From Deltaproteobacteria bacterium (GTDB lineage: Bacteria; Myxococcota_A; UBA9160; SZUA-336): a DNA stretch of 11,587 nt. Location: the NCBI GenBank assembly GCA_030624945.1, contig JAUXJB010000028.1, forward strand, positions 1 through 11,587. The letters are read 5' to 3'. Shown here piece after piece: positions 6,027 through 11,587 of this stretch (positions within the stretch are counted from its first letter, which is position 1; every line of letters begins with the position of its first letter). The notes under the pieces are model-generated. The model was not told the DNA's origin. It searched no databases and was given only the letters and a program-made list of their open reading frames with translations. The position numbers and the translations under genes are program-made.

Positions 6027-6307
6027 CTCCTTCGGCGTACCTCGGCGAGCAGCTCCTCCAGGTAGCGACGGAGCTCGGCCATTTCCTCGCGCATCCGTAC
6101 GATGACGGCCGCTCCGGCCATGTTCACTTCGAGATCCCGGATCAGGTTCTGCGCCACGCGGGCCCGCTCCAGCATCTGCTCCGAGAACTCTCCCTCGTTC
6201 TCGGGCGGCGCATCGCTGATGATGATTTCCTCTCGTTCCAGCGCGGCCAGAAAGCCATCGTCCGTCTCCAGCATCGTGAGAATCTGCTTGCGCGTGAAGT
6301 AGCTCAT
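6023..6307 (-). CDS. cbpM: CbpM-type chaperone modulator (MerR-like)
   Basis: The 94-residue protein matches the CbpM family, small MerR-related proteins that bind the J-domain of CbpA and restrain its co-chaperone activity. An N-terminal helical segment (YFTRKQILTMLE, residues 3-14) resembles the MerR-type recognition part. The C-terminal two thirds carry the family signature NLIRDLEVNMAGAAVIVRMREEM (about 53-75) and a long charged helix ending LAEVRRRS. The start codon overlaps the stop of the cbpA-like gene by 4 bases (ATGA), which supports both the start and translational coupling, so partner levels should be linked. Its stop shares the palindrome CTAG (6023-6026) with the stop of the converging acyl-CoA dehydrogenase gene. 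Confidence 0.88.
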   Translation of the reverse strand: MSYFTRKQILTMLETDDGFLAALEREEIIISDAPPENEGEFSEQMLERARVAQNLIRDLEVNMAGAAVIVRMREEMAELRRYLEELLAEVRRRS

Positions 6308-7212
6308 GTCCGGTCGCTCAGATGGGAGCGGACGTCGCGCCCGCGGTAGAGCGCCCGCATCCGATCGGCGATCTCGTCGAACTCGGGCTGATCCGGATCG
6401 GGCAGTACCGCCACGAGAGTCACAAACAGGTCGCCGCGACCGCCTTCGCGTCGCACCACTCCCTTGCCCGCCAGCCGCAGCTTCTGGCCGTTCGCCGAGC
6501 GCGGCGGAACCTTCAGGGTTACGGAGCCGTCCACCGTCGGAACCGCGATCTCGGCGCCCTGCATCAGCTCGGGCAACGTGACGGGGACGTCCAGCTGCAG
6601 ATCGGATCCCGAACGCCTGAAGTAGGGGTGCGGGCGGATCCGCAGCGTCAGGTAGAGGTCGCCGGGTGGCCCTCCACTGGGCGAGGGCAAGCCCTTGCCC
6701 GCCAGCCGGAGGCGCGCGCCGTCGTCGGAGCCGGGGGGAATGCGCACGCGCAGGGACTGGCCCTCGACCTGGATGGGAACCTCGTCCCCGCGCACGGCCT
6801 CCAGAAAGTCGACCGTTACCTGGGCCTGCGAGTCCCGTCCCGGCGTGGGGCCGCGCTGACGACCGAAGAGATCCGCGAGCAGGTCGTCGAGGTCCAGAGA
6901 GGAGGCGAAAGGGCGCTGCCCTGGACTGCGCCGCGCGCCCTGCGACCAGCGCCGGTAGGCCCGCGCCTGCTCCGGGTCGAACCCCCCGCCCAGGCCCTGG
7001 CTGCCGAACTCGTCGTAGCGGCGGCGCTTCTCCTTGTCCGAGAGGACCTCGTTCGCGAAGGCGATCTGCTTGAAACGCTCCTCGGCCTTGGGGTCGTTCG
7101 GGTTGACGTCCGGGTGGTAACGGCGCGCCAGCTTGCGGTAGGAGCGGCGAATCTCCTCCTCGGGTGCGTCCCGAGATACCTCGAGGTCTGCGTAGAGGTC
7201 ACGTTCTTCCAT
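6304..7212 (-). CDS. cbpA: DnaJ-type co-chaperone, CbpA-like (no zinc finger)
   Basis: The 302-residue protein is a type II J-domain protein that would stimulate the ATPase of DnaK and deliver substrates. The J-domain covers residues 1-70, with the invariant HPD at 33-35 and helix KRRRYDEFGSQG. A glycine/arginine/serine-rich linker follows (about 72-125). The two substrate-binding beta domains follow, with VTVDFLEAVRGDE, LRVRIPPGSDDGARLRLAGKG, GDLYLTLRIRPHPYFRRSGSDL and the second-domain copy VTLKVPPRSANGQKLRLAGKG. The CxxCxGxG zinc-binding repeats of DnaJ itself are absent, and length is close to the 306 residues of E. coli CbpA. The next gene encodes its CbpM-type modulator and overlaps by 4 bases. 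A small exported protein gene lies 45 bases upstream on the same strand. No clear Shine-Dalgarno or heat-shock promoter is visible. Confidence 0.93.
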   Translation of the reverse strand: MEERDLYADLEVSRDAPEEEIRRSYRKLARRYHPDVNPNDPKAEERFKQIAFANEVLSDKEKRRRYDEFGSQGLGGGFDPEQARAYRRWSQGARRSPGQRPFASSLDLDDLLADLFGRQRGPTPGRDSQAQVTVDFLEAVRGDEVPIQVEGQSLRVRIPPGSDDGARLRLAGKGLPSPSGGPPGDLYLTLRIRPHPYFRRSGSDLQLDVPVTLPELMQGAEIAVPTVDGSVTLKVPPRSANGQKLRLAGKGVVRREGGRGDLFVTLVAVLPDPDQPEFDEIADRMRALYRGRDVRSHLSDRT

Positions 7213-7257
7213 GTGACCAGAAAATAGCGCAGCGCCAGTCTTGCGACGGAGTGGAGC

Positions 7258-7527
7258 TCAGCGCTGCAGCGCCGGAATTCCGGAGCGCGAGATCAGCTCC
7301 TGGCAGCGGACCCGGCCCTCCTCTTCGCCATAGGCCGCGAGCAGCACGTCGCAGGCCAGCTTGACCCTCGCGAGGCGGTTGGGCGCGGGGTGAAAGCAGC
7401 GGGTCTCGTTCTCGATCACATAGACGTTCCGCGCCACCTCGACGGGAATGCGGCGGTTCTCGCAGACGATCTCGCCCGACGCGGGGCCTGCGAGCGTCGC
7501 GAGAAGCAGTATGATGGCTCCCTGCAA
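7258..7527 (-). CDS. Small exported protein with four cysteines, function unknown
   Basis: The 89-residue protein starts with a hydrophobic stretch (AIILLLATLAGPASG, residues 4-18) that looks like a signal peptide with cleavage near A16 or G18. The mature part of about 70 residues has four cysteines (C22, C44, C59, C75), enough for two disulfides in the periplasm, and the segment NVYVIENETRCFHPAPN. I do not recognise the family. The start is a TTG, chosen because a strong AGGAGGG lies just upstream and no ATG or GTG gives the full signal peptide. It is 45 bases before the cbpA-like gene on the same strand, so co-transcription is possible. It diverges from the CBS gene with fewer than 50 bases between starts, so both promoters must be very compact. 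Codon use matches neighbours. Confidence 0.7.
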   Translation of the reverse strand: MQGAIILLLATLAGPASGEIVCENRRIPVEVARNVYVIENETRCFHPAPNRLARVKLACDVLLAAYGEEEGRVRCQELISRSGIPALQR

Positions 7528-7530
7528 GGT

Positions 7531-7537
7531 CCCTCCT
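7531..7537 (-). promoter_or_regulatory. Shine-Dalgarno deciding a TTG start
   Basis: On the minus strand the sequence reads AGGAGGG, then ACC, then TTG. The near-perfect match to the anti-Shine-Dalgarno sequence supports the rare TTG start of the small exported protein. The spacing of 3-4 bases is on the short side. Confidence 0.55.
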
Positions 7538-7571
7538 GTCCCCGAGATCAGCCTACTCGAACTGGGTGAAA

Positions 7572-8003
7572 ATGACTACAAGCAGAGATGAGATGTGTGT
7601 GGGTGACCTCATGACCGAGGGCGTCGCGACCCTGAACCGGAACGACACGCTGGCGACCGCGGACAACGTGATGCGGCTGGGCCGGATCCGTCACATGCCC
7701 GTGGTCGACGACGACGGAACTTTGGTTGGTCTCGTGAGCCAGCGAGATCTCTTCCGCGGGGCCCTTCTGCGGGCGCTGGGTTACGGCAGAAACGTCGAGG
7801 ATCGGGTGCTCGACGCGCTGGCGGTCAAGGACGCCATGTCGACCGACATCGTCACGGCCTTGCCCGACATGCCGATCCGGGAAGCGGCTCGCCTGATGAC
7901 GGAGCGGAAGATCGGCTGCCTGGTGATCCTGGAGGAAGGCGCGCCGACGGGCATCCTCACCGAGGGGGACTTTGTAGCGCTGGTTGGCCGCGAGGACGGA
8001 TAG
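7572..8003 (+). CDS. Two-CBS-domain protein
   Basis: The product is a pair of CBS domains and nothing else (143 residues from this ATG). The first covers about residues 12-62, with VGDLMTEGVATLNRNDTL and the core HMPVVDDDGTLVGLVSQRDLF. The second covers about 85-138, with VKDAMSTDIVTALPDMPIREAARLM and GCLVILEEGAPTGILTEGDF. Such Bateman modules bind AMP, ATP or related adenosyl ligands and act as energy sensors, usually by regulating a partner. The partner is not evident here. The start is uncertain: GTG at 7566 and ATG at 7593 are alternatives and none has a strong Shine-Dalgarno. It diverges from the small exported protein gene and is followed 54 bases later by a GDT1-family gene. A second two-CBS gene of different sequence lies nearby at 8344-8730. 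Confidence 0.9.
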   Translation: MTTSRDEMCVGDLMTEGVATLNRNDTLATADNVMRLGRIRHMPVVDDDGTLVGLVSQRDLFRGALLRALGYGRNVEDRVLDALAVKDAMSTDIVTALPDMPIREAARLMTERKIGCLVILEEGAPTGILTEGDFVALVGREDG

Positions 8004-8057
8004 CTCCGGCTCGTGCCCGGCGGTGCGCGCTCGAACGCGCCCGCCCTGGAGTGGATC

Positions 8058-8333
8058 ATGGATTGGAAGGTGCTCACCTCGACGTTTCTGGTCGTCTTCC
8101 TGGCGGAGCTCGGCGACAAGACTCAGCTCGCAACCTTCGGACTCGCCGCGGGCAGCGAGTCCCGCATCTCGGTGTTCGCGGGCGCGGCCTTCGCCCTGGT
8201 GGCGGCGTCCGCGATCGCCGTCCTGCTCGGCCAGGCGGTGGGATCGCTGGTCCCCGAGCTCTGGCTGCGACGGGCCGCGGGTCTCCTGTTCCTGGTCCTC
8301 GGCGTCGTCTTCCTGGTGGCGACCGACTCTTGA
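8058..8333 (+). CDS. Short TMEM165/GDT1-family (UPF0016) membrane protein
   Basis: The 91-residue protein carries the family signature ELGDKTQ at residues 16-22, in the first membrane helix region (LTSTFLVVFLAELGDKTQLATFGLA). Two more hydrophobic helices follow (FAGAAFALVAASAIAVLLGQAVGSL and AAGLLFLVLGVVFLVA). GDT1-family proteins are cation transporters, moving Mn2+ or Ca2+ against protons in characterised members. Full-length members have two copies of the E-x-G-D-[KR]-[TS] motif. This one has a single repeat, like the half-size prokaryotic forms that presumably pair as dimers. The frame is open upstream to a GTG-type start at 8013, but the ATG at 8058 has GGAG at 8048-8051 with a 6-base gap and begins just before the helix, so it is preferred. 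It ends 10 bases before the stop of the convergent CBS gene. Confidence 0.88.
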   Translation: MDWKVLTSTFLVVFLAELGDKTQLATFGLAAGSESRISVFAGAAFALVAASAIAVLLGQAVGSLVPELWLRRAAGLLFLVLGVVFLVATDS

Positions 8334-8343
8334 GTCGCTTGCC

Positions 8344-8730
8344 CTAGTAGACGAGCTTCAGGAGGTCGAAGGCGGTGACGATGCCCAGCACCTCCCCCCC
8401 TTCCGTTACGAGCACCCGGTGGAGCTGCCCGTCGATCATGCGCCTGGCGATGGACTTCACGTTCTCGTCGGGCCCAACCGTGACCACGTCCGGTGTCATG
8501 AAGTCCTCCACCCGGAGGTCATCGTCGAACGCCTCGTAGCGTTCCGAGACCTGCTCGGAGAGGACGCGAACGATGTCGGTCTTGGAGGCGATCCCGAGCA
8601 GCTTCCCGTCGTGCCCGGTCACCGGGGCTCCGCTGATGTCCTCCGCCGTGAGAAGCGTTTCGAACTCCCTCAAGCCGAGCTCGGGGCTAACCGCGACGAC
8701 TCCTTCCTGCATGATGTCGGCTGCGCGCAT
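8344..8730 (-). CDS. Two-CBS-domain protein, last gene of the stress operon
   Basis: The 128-residue protein is again a bare pair of CBS domains. The first (about residues 1-58) has RAADIMQEGVVAVSPELGLREFETLL and GAPVTGHDGKLLGIASKTDIV. The second (about 73-127) has RVEDFMTPDVVTVGPDENVKSIARRMID, then HRVLVTEGGEVLGIVTAFDLLKLV. Adenosyl nucleotide binding is expected from the family. Two starts compete. ATG at 8730 has GGAAGG with a 6-base gap and begins exactly at the domain. ATG at 8790 would add 20 residues of no recognisable domain but overlaps the Usp stop as TGATG. I prefer 8730. It ends the run regulator-usp-usp-usp-CBS and probably acts with the Usp proteins in energy or stress sensing. 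Confidence 0.88.
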   Translation of the reverse strand: MRAADIMQEGVVAVSPELGLREFETLLTAEDISGAPVTGHDGKLLGIASKTDIVRVLSEQVSERYEAFDDDLRVEDFMTPDVVTVGPDENVKSIARRMIDGQLHRVLVTEGGEVLGIVTAFDLLKLVY

Positions 8731-8736
8731 CCGGGT

Positions 8737-8742
8737 CCTTCC
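8737..8742 (-). promoter_or_regulatory. Shine-Dalgarno favouring the 8730 start
   Basis: GGAAGG on the minus strand lies 6 bases before the ATG at 8730-8728. It supports this start over the upstream ATG at 8790, which has no comparable site. Confidence 0.5.
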
Positions 8743-8789
8743 GCTGTTCTTGTGTTTGCGGCCCGCGTGGGTGTTCTCTCCTGTGGGCA

Positions 8790-9266
8790 TCACCCGGAGG
8801 CCCCACCCGAGGCCCCCTTTCCGGGGGGCACGGTCATGACCGGGCACACCGCCTGTCGCACCACGCGCTCGGCGACGCTGCCGAGCAGTACGTGGGACAG
8901 GCCTGTGCGCCCGTGGGTTCCCATCACGATCAAGTCGGCACCCTCGCGCCGGGCGAGGTCGAGGATCACCTCGGACGGCCGCCCATCCACGTGGACCTGG
9001 CGCGCCGGGACTCCCGCCTGCACGAGCTCTGCGAGACGCTTGTCGAGCTGTTCCACGGCCGCCTTCTCGATCTGCGCGAAGACCTTCTCGGCGCCGTAGA
9101 CGGCCAGCGCTTCGACCTCGCGGGGTACGAACTTCGCGTGCGCGAGGACGATCTCGCCGGAGCCCGCCGCGAGTACGAGCTCCCTCGCCGCTGCCAGCGC
9201 CCGGTCTGCCGTGGGCGAGAAGTCGGTCGCTACCAGAATCGTCTCGAACCGACGCGCTTCGGTCAC
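8790..9266 (-). CDS. Universal stress protein (UspA family, ATP-binding motif)
   Basis: The 158-residue protein has the UspA fold: ETILVATDFSPTADRAL at the N terminus with the conserved Asp15, and ADLIVMGTHGRTGLSHVLLG later. Residues 116-130 fit the ATP-binding pattern G-x2-G-x9-G-S of the nucleotide-binding Usp subclass. The preferred start is GTG at 9266, not the longer ATG at 9299. It overlaps the preceding gene's stop as GTGA, has AAGGA upstream, and gives an N terminus (VTEARRFETILV) matching the neighbouring paralogue (MTEALRFRTILV). The two share most of their first 55 residues, including the ILAHA or VLAHA strand and P-[RA]-E-VEA, pointing to tandem duplication. It differs in a glycine/serine-rich tail (GKGASGGASG). 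Usp proteins aid survival under stress and energy limitation; the exact role here is unknown. Confidence 0.92.
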   Translation of the reverse strand: MTEARRFETILVATDFSPTADRALAAARELVLAAGSGEIVLAHAKFVPREVEALAVYGAEKVFAQIEKAAVEQLDKRLAELVQAGVPARQVHVDGRPSEVILDLARREGADLIVMGTHGRTGLSHVLLGSVAERVVRQAVCPVMTVPPGKGASGGASG

Positions 9267-9709
9267 GCTTTGGGTTCCTTCACCGTCATCACCGGACACG
9301 GGGCCTCGCGCACCACGCGCTCGGCGACACTCCCGAGTGTGATGTGGGCGAGACCCGAGTGTCCGTGGGTTCCCATCACGATCAGGTCCGCCTGCTTGTT
9401 CCGGGCGAGATCCAGGATCACGCTCTCCGGCTTGCCCCGCTGGGAAAAGTACTCCGAGGAGATTCCCGCGTCCTGAAGCTCGATCAGGAGCCGCTCGAGC
9501 TCCTTGGCCGATTGGCTCTCCGCCTGCGCGATCAGCGGGGCCGGTGCGAACGCCTCGACTTCCGCGGGAAAGAAGACGGCGTGCGCCAGGATGAGGTGAG
9601 CCGGCCCGGCCCGCGTACCCATGTCTCGCGCCACCTGGAGGGCGCGGCGGGCGAGGTCCGAGAAGTCCATGGGTACGAGGATCGTTCGAAAGCGCAGCGC
9701 CTCGGTCAC
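9263..9709 (-). CDS. Universal stress protein (UspA family, ATP-binding motif)
   Basis: The 148-residue protein is the middle of three tandem Usp genes. The N-terminal strand RTILVPMDFSDLARRAL carries the conserved Asp15. The ATP-binding pattern G-x2-G-x9-G-S is at residues 113-127 (GTHGHSGLAHITLGS), followed by VAERVVREAPCPVMTV, the standard C-terminal signature. The GTG start overlaps the stop of the upstream usp gene by 4 bases (GTGA), and its own stop overlaps the next gene in the same way. Translation along the three genes is therefore probably coupled. It is closest to the downstream copy at 8790-9266 in sequence. Homo- or hetero-dimers between the three products are possible, since Usp proteins form dimers through the last beta strand. 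Confidence 0.94.
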   Translation of the reverse strand: MTEALRFRTILVPMDFSDLARRALQVARDMGTRAGPAHLILAHAVFFPAEVEAFAPAPLIAQAESQSAKELERLLIELQDAGISSEYFSQRGKPESVILDLARNKQADLIVMGTHGHSGLAHITLGSVAERVVREAPCPVMTVKEPKA

Positions 9710-10152
9710 GTTTCGCTGTCTTTCAGCGTGATCACGGGGCAGTGGGCGAGCCTCACGGTGCGCTCGGCCACACTGCCCAGCATCACGTGCTTGAGTCCGG
9801 TCAAGCCGCGCGTTCCCATCACGATGAGATCCGCCTTGGAGGCGGCCGCCAGGTCCGTGATCGCCTGGAACGGGGGCTCGGAGGAGACGTGCATCTCACA
9901 GGACACACCATCGGCCTCGACTTTCCCCCGGATCTCCTCGAGAAGCTCGGTGGCTCGATTGCGGGCGTCTTCCCAGAAGCCCTGCGGAACGATCACGGGG
10001 TCGGGCACCGCCATCGGCACGGCGATGTGGTAGGAGTGAACCAGGGTGATCTTCGCACCAAAGGTCTTCGCCAGGCCGATGGCGTAAGCCAGCGCCTTCT
10101 CCGCATGGGGCGAGTAGTCAGTGGGGACGAGGATGTTCCGAATCTCGGTCAT
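9706..10152 (-). CDS. Universal stress protein (UspA family, ATP-binding motif)
   Basis: This is the first of three tandem Usp genes, 148 residues. The N terminus RNILVPTDYSPHAEKAL has the conserved Asp12. The ATP-binding pattern G-x2-G-x9-G-S is at residues 113-127 (GTRGLTGLKHVMLGS), then VAERTVRLAHCPVITL. The middle part (HIAVPMAVPDPVIVPQGFWEDARNRA) differs clearly from the other two copies, so it is the more distant paralogue. An AAGGAG 6 bases before the ATG (complement of 10159-10164) supports the start strongly. That start lies inside the last 35 bases of the response regulator gene in another frame. It has the best ribosome site of the three, so it may load ribosomes for the coupled genes behind it. 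Confidence 0.95.
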   Translation of the reverse strand: MTEIRNILVPTDYSPHAEKALAYAIGLAKTFGAKITLVHSYHIAVPMAVPDPVIVPQGFWEDARNRATELLEEIRGKVEADGVSCEMHVSSEPPFQAITDLAAASKADLIVMGTRGLTGLKHVMLGSVAERTVRLAHCPVITLKDSET

Positions 10153-11536
10153 GGACTCTCTCCTTCTCAGCCTCCGGATGGCGGGACGGGGAGCCGCTCT
10201 CGCCCCGTCGGTAGAGTGTGCGTCGGTTGATGCCCAGAATCCGAGCCGCGTGAACCTTGTTGCCGTTCACGCTGGCGAGGACACGATCGACGTACAGATC
10301 GCCGAGCCCGCGCAGTGTGAGCTTCTGCTTCACGGCCACGTCGAGGAGGGACTCCTCCTCGCCAACGCTTCCCTCTCGGCTCAGCGGGGGAAGCGTCTCC
10401 AGCTCGATCGTCTCGCCACCCGATAGCGCCAACGCGCGCTCGATCGCATTCTCGAGTTCGCGCACGTTGCCCTCCCAGGGCAGCTGGGTGAGCCGTTTCA
10501 TGCCTTCCGTCGGGATGCTCGCCCCGGGCCCACCGTGCTTGCGCGCAAATGCGTGGGCCAGCGCCGGGATGTCCTCGGGGCGCTCGCGCAACGGAGGTAT
10601 GTGGATGGGGATCACGTTCAGGCGATAGAACAGGTCGTTGCGGAAACGCCCGTCGTCGATCTCGTTCTTCAGGTTGCGGTTCGTCGCCGTGATGATGCGC
10701 ACGTCGACGCTGAGCGATTTGTTGGCGCCGACGGGACGGATCTGCTGATCCTGAAGAACGCGCAGGAGCTTGCCCTGCATCACGGCGGGCATGTCGCCGA
10801 TCTCGTCGAGAAACAGCGTTCCCCCGTCCGCCTCCTCGAACAGGCCTCGCTTGGCGGTGTGCGCACCGGTGAACGCTCCGCGAGCGTGTCCGAATAGCTC
10901 GCTCTCCAGGAGGCCCTCCGGCATGGCCGTGCAGTTCACCGGAACGAACGGTCGCTGGGCGCGGTTCCCCGTGAAGTGGATGGTGCGCGCCACGACCTCC
11001 TTGCCCGTGCCGCTCTCGCCCGTGATCAGGACGCTGCTGCGGCTGCTCGAGATCTTCCTGATCAGCGCGAAGATCTCGCGCATGGCGGGGCTGGTGCCGA
11101 TCAGGTCGCCGAAGGAGCTGGTCTGATCGACGGCCCGGCGCAGTCGCCGGTTCTCCGCCTCGAGCTCGCGGCGCTCGATCGCGCGCTCGAGCGTGGCCAG
11201 CACGGCCTCCCGCTTGAAGGGCTTGGTGATGTAATCGAAGGCCCCCGCGCGCATGGCCTCGACCGCGGAATCGATGCTGCCAAAGGCAGTCATCAGGATC
11301 ACGGGAGTCTCCGGACGCCGCTCGCGCAGCTCTCCGAGCAGCTCGAACCCGTCGCGACCCGGCATGCGAATGTCGGAGAGTACGGCATCGAACTCATGGG
11401 CCTCGGCCGCCTCGAGCGCCAGGTCGGGAGTGGCCGCCCCCTCGGGGGCGAAGCCGCCCGCCTCCAGCAACGACAGAAGCATTTCGCGCATCGCGGCGTC
11501 GTCGTCGACAACTAGTACGGATCTGGTTTCTGACAT
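10118..11536 (-). CDS. NtrC-family sigma-54 response regulator
   Basis: The 472-residue protein has the three standard parts of sigma-54 activators. The receiver domain (about 5-118) has acidic residues D11-D13, phosphoacceptor D55 in LSDIRMPG, T83 and K105. The AAA+ domain (about 142-375) has Walker A GESGTGK at 173-179, the sigma-54-contacting GAFTGA loop at 220-225, Walker B LFLDE at 241-245, and RFRNDLFYRLNV with the arginine-finger region at 298-305. A Fis-type helix-turn-helix lies at about 412-444 (NGNKVHAARILGINRRTLYRR). No histidine kinase is in the window, so its partner is unknown. It heads the operon with three usp genes and a CBS gene, which it probably controls. The last 28 residues are an unusual charged tail that overlaps the next gene. 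The ATG has no Shine-Dalgarno. Confidence 0.96.
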   Translation of the reverse strand: MSETRSVLVVDDDAAMREMLLSLLEAGGFAPEGAATPDLALEAAEAHEFDAVLSDIRMPGRDGFELLGELRERRPETPVILMTAFGSIDSAVEAMRAGAFDYITKPFKREAVLATLERAIERRELEAENRRLRRAVDQTSSFGDLIGTSPAMREIFALIRKISSSRSSVLITGESGTGKEVVARTIHFTGNRAQRPFVPVNCTAMPEGLLESELFGHARGAFTGAHTAKRGLFEEADGGTLFLDEIGDMPAVMQGKLLRVLQDQQIRPVGANKSLSVDVRIITATNRNLKNEIDDGRFRNDLFYRLNVIPIHIPPLRERPEDIPALAHAFARKHGGPGASIPTEGMKRLTQLPWEGNVRELENAIERALALSGGETIELETLPPLSREGSVGEEESLLDVAVKQKLTLRGLGDLYVDRVLASVNGNKVHAARILGINRRTLYRRGESGSPSRHPEAEKERVHDRDSEHPRPH

Positions 11537-11549
11537 GTGGAAATGTGGT

Positions 11550-11566
11550 AGCAGGCTGCGTGCCAG
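11550..11566 (-). promoter_or_regulatory. Candidate sigma-54 (-24/-12) promoter
   Basis: On the minus strand the sequence is CTGGCACGCAGCCTGCT. The invariant GG (11564-11563) and GC (11552-11551) are exactly 10 bases apart as required, and the -24 half TGGCACG is a full consensus match. The -12 half has CTGC for TTGC. It lies just before the sigma-54 activator gene, consistent with self-activation. The predicted transcription start, about 11539, leaves only about 3 bases before the ATG, so the transcript would be almost leaderless. Confidence 0.5.
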
Positions 11567-11587
11567 GAGATCGCGCGGCTCCGCCCA

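Noticed and set aside
6322..7227. A 301-codon plus-strand open frame opposite the cbpA-like gene.
   Set aside because: It is a shadow of a gene with an intact J-domain and substrate-binding domains on the other strand.
8334..8343. A terminator between the convergent GDT1 and CBS genes.
   Set aside because: Only 10 bases separate the stops and no stem with a T-run is present.
9267..9299. An upstream ATG extension of the Usp gene at 8790-9266.
   Set aside because: The extension lies inside the preceding usp gene and adds residues absent from the paralogues. The GTG at 9266 gives the conserved N terminus and a GTGA junction like the neighbouring one.

Overview
The window is a GC-rich, gene-dense bacterial chromosome segment with no gene-free stretch over 300 bases. 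Codon third positions are strongly G/C and start codons include GTG and TTG. Gene content points to a high-GC, deltaproteobacteria-like organism (Myxococcota, Desulfobacterota and relatives). The content in question is an NtrC-type sigma-54 activator, an LCAD/IVD-type acyl-CoA dehydrogenase, a FIST sensor protein, a GrdB-family selenoprotein, and tandem universal stress proteins with CBS proteins. The taxonomic guess is an inference from gene content only. No RNA genes, CRISPR array or complete insertion sequence were seen.

Left part (1-2660). The C-terminal end of an unrecognised plus-strand protein runs in from the left edge and overlaps tail-to-tail with a FIST-domain protein. Three minus-strand genes, in transcription order yqeY-like, Lrp/AsnC regulator and FIST protein, are closely spaced and may be one operon. 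A perfect dyad touches the start codon of the Lrp gene. Just upstream of the yqeY-like gene lies a 120-bp palindromic element with perfect 19-bp terminal inverted repeats, which looks like a MITE or REP-type repeat.

Middle (2892-6026, plus strand). A secreted lipoprotein of unknown function is followed 3 nt later by the most notable gene in the window. This is a GrdB/PrdB-family protein whose reading frame is interrupted by an in-frame TGA at 4542-4544. The frame continues for 83 more family-like codons. Ten nucleotides after the TGA sits a perfect 7-bp stem with a GGTCT loop, the form expected of a bacterial SECIS element. I read this as a 244-residue selenoprotein with Sec161 in a U-P-M-C motif; ordinary gene calling would split or truncate it. 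An acyl-CoA dehydrogenase follows.

Right part (6023-11587). This is a stress-response block. It holds a CbpA-type J-domain co-chaperone with its CbpM-type modulator, preceded by a small exported cysteine-containing protein. A two-CBS protein and a short GDT1-family membrane protein lie on the plus strand. A five-gene minus-strand operon follows, in the order sigma-54 response regulator, three ATP-binding-type universal stress proteins, and a two-CBS protein. Adjacent genes in that operon overlap or nearly overlap, which suggests translational coupling, and a good -24/-12 (sigma-54) promoter match lies directly in front of its first gene. The CBS and Usp proteins are both adenine-nucleotide-binding families, so the block plausibly links energy status to protein protection. 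That link is an inference.
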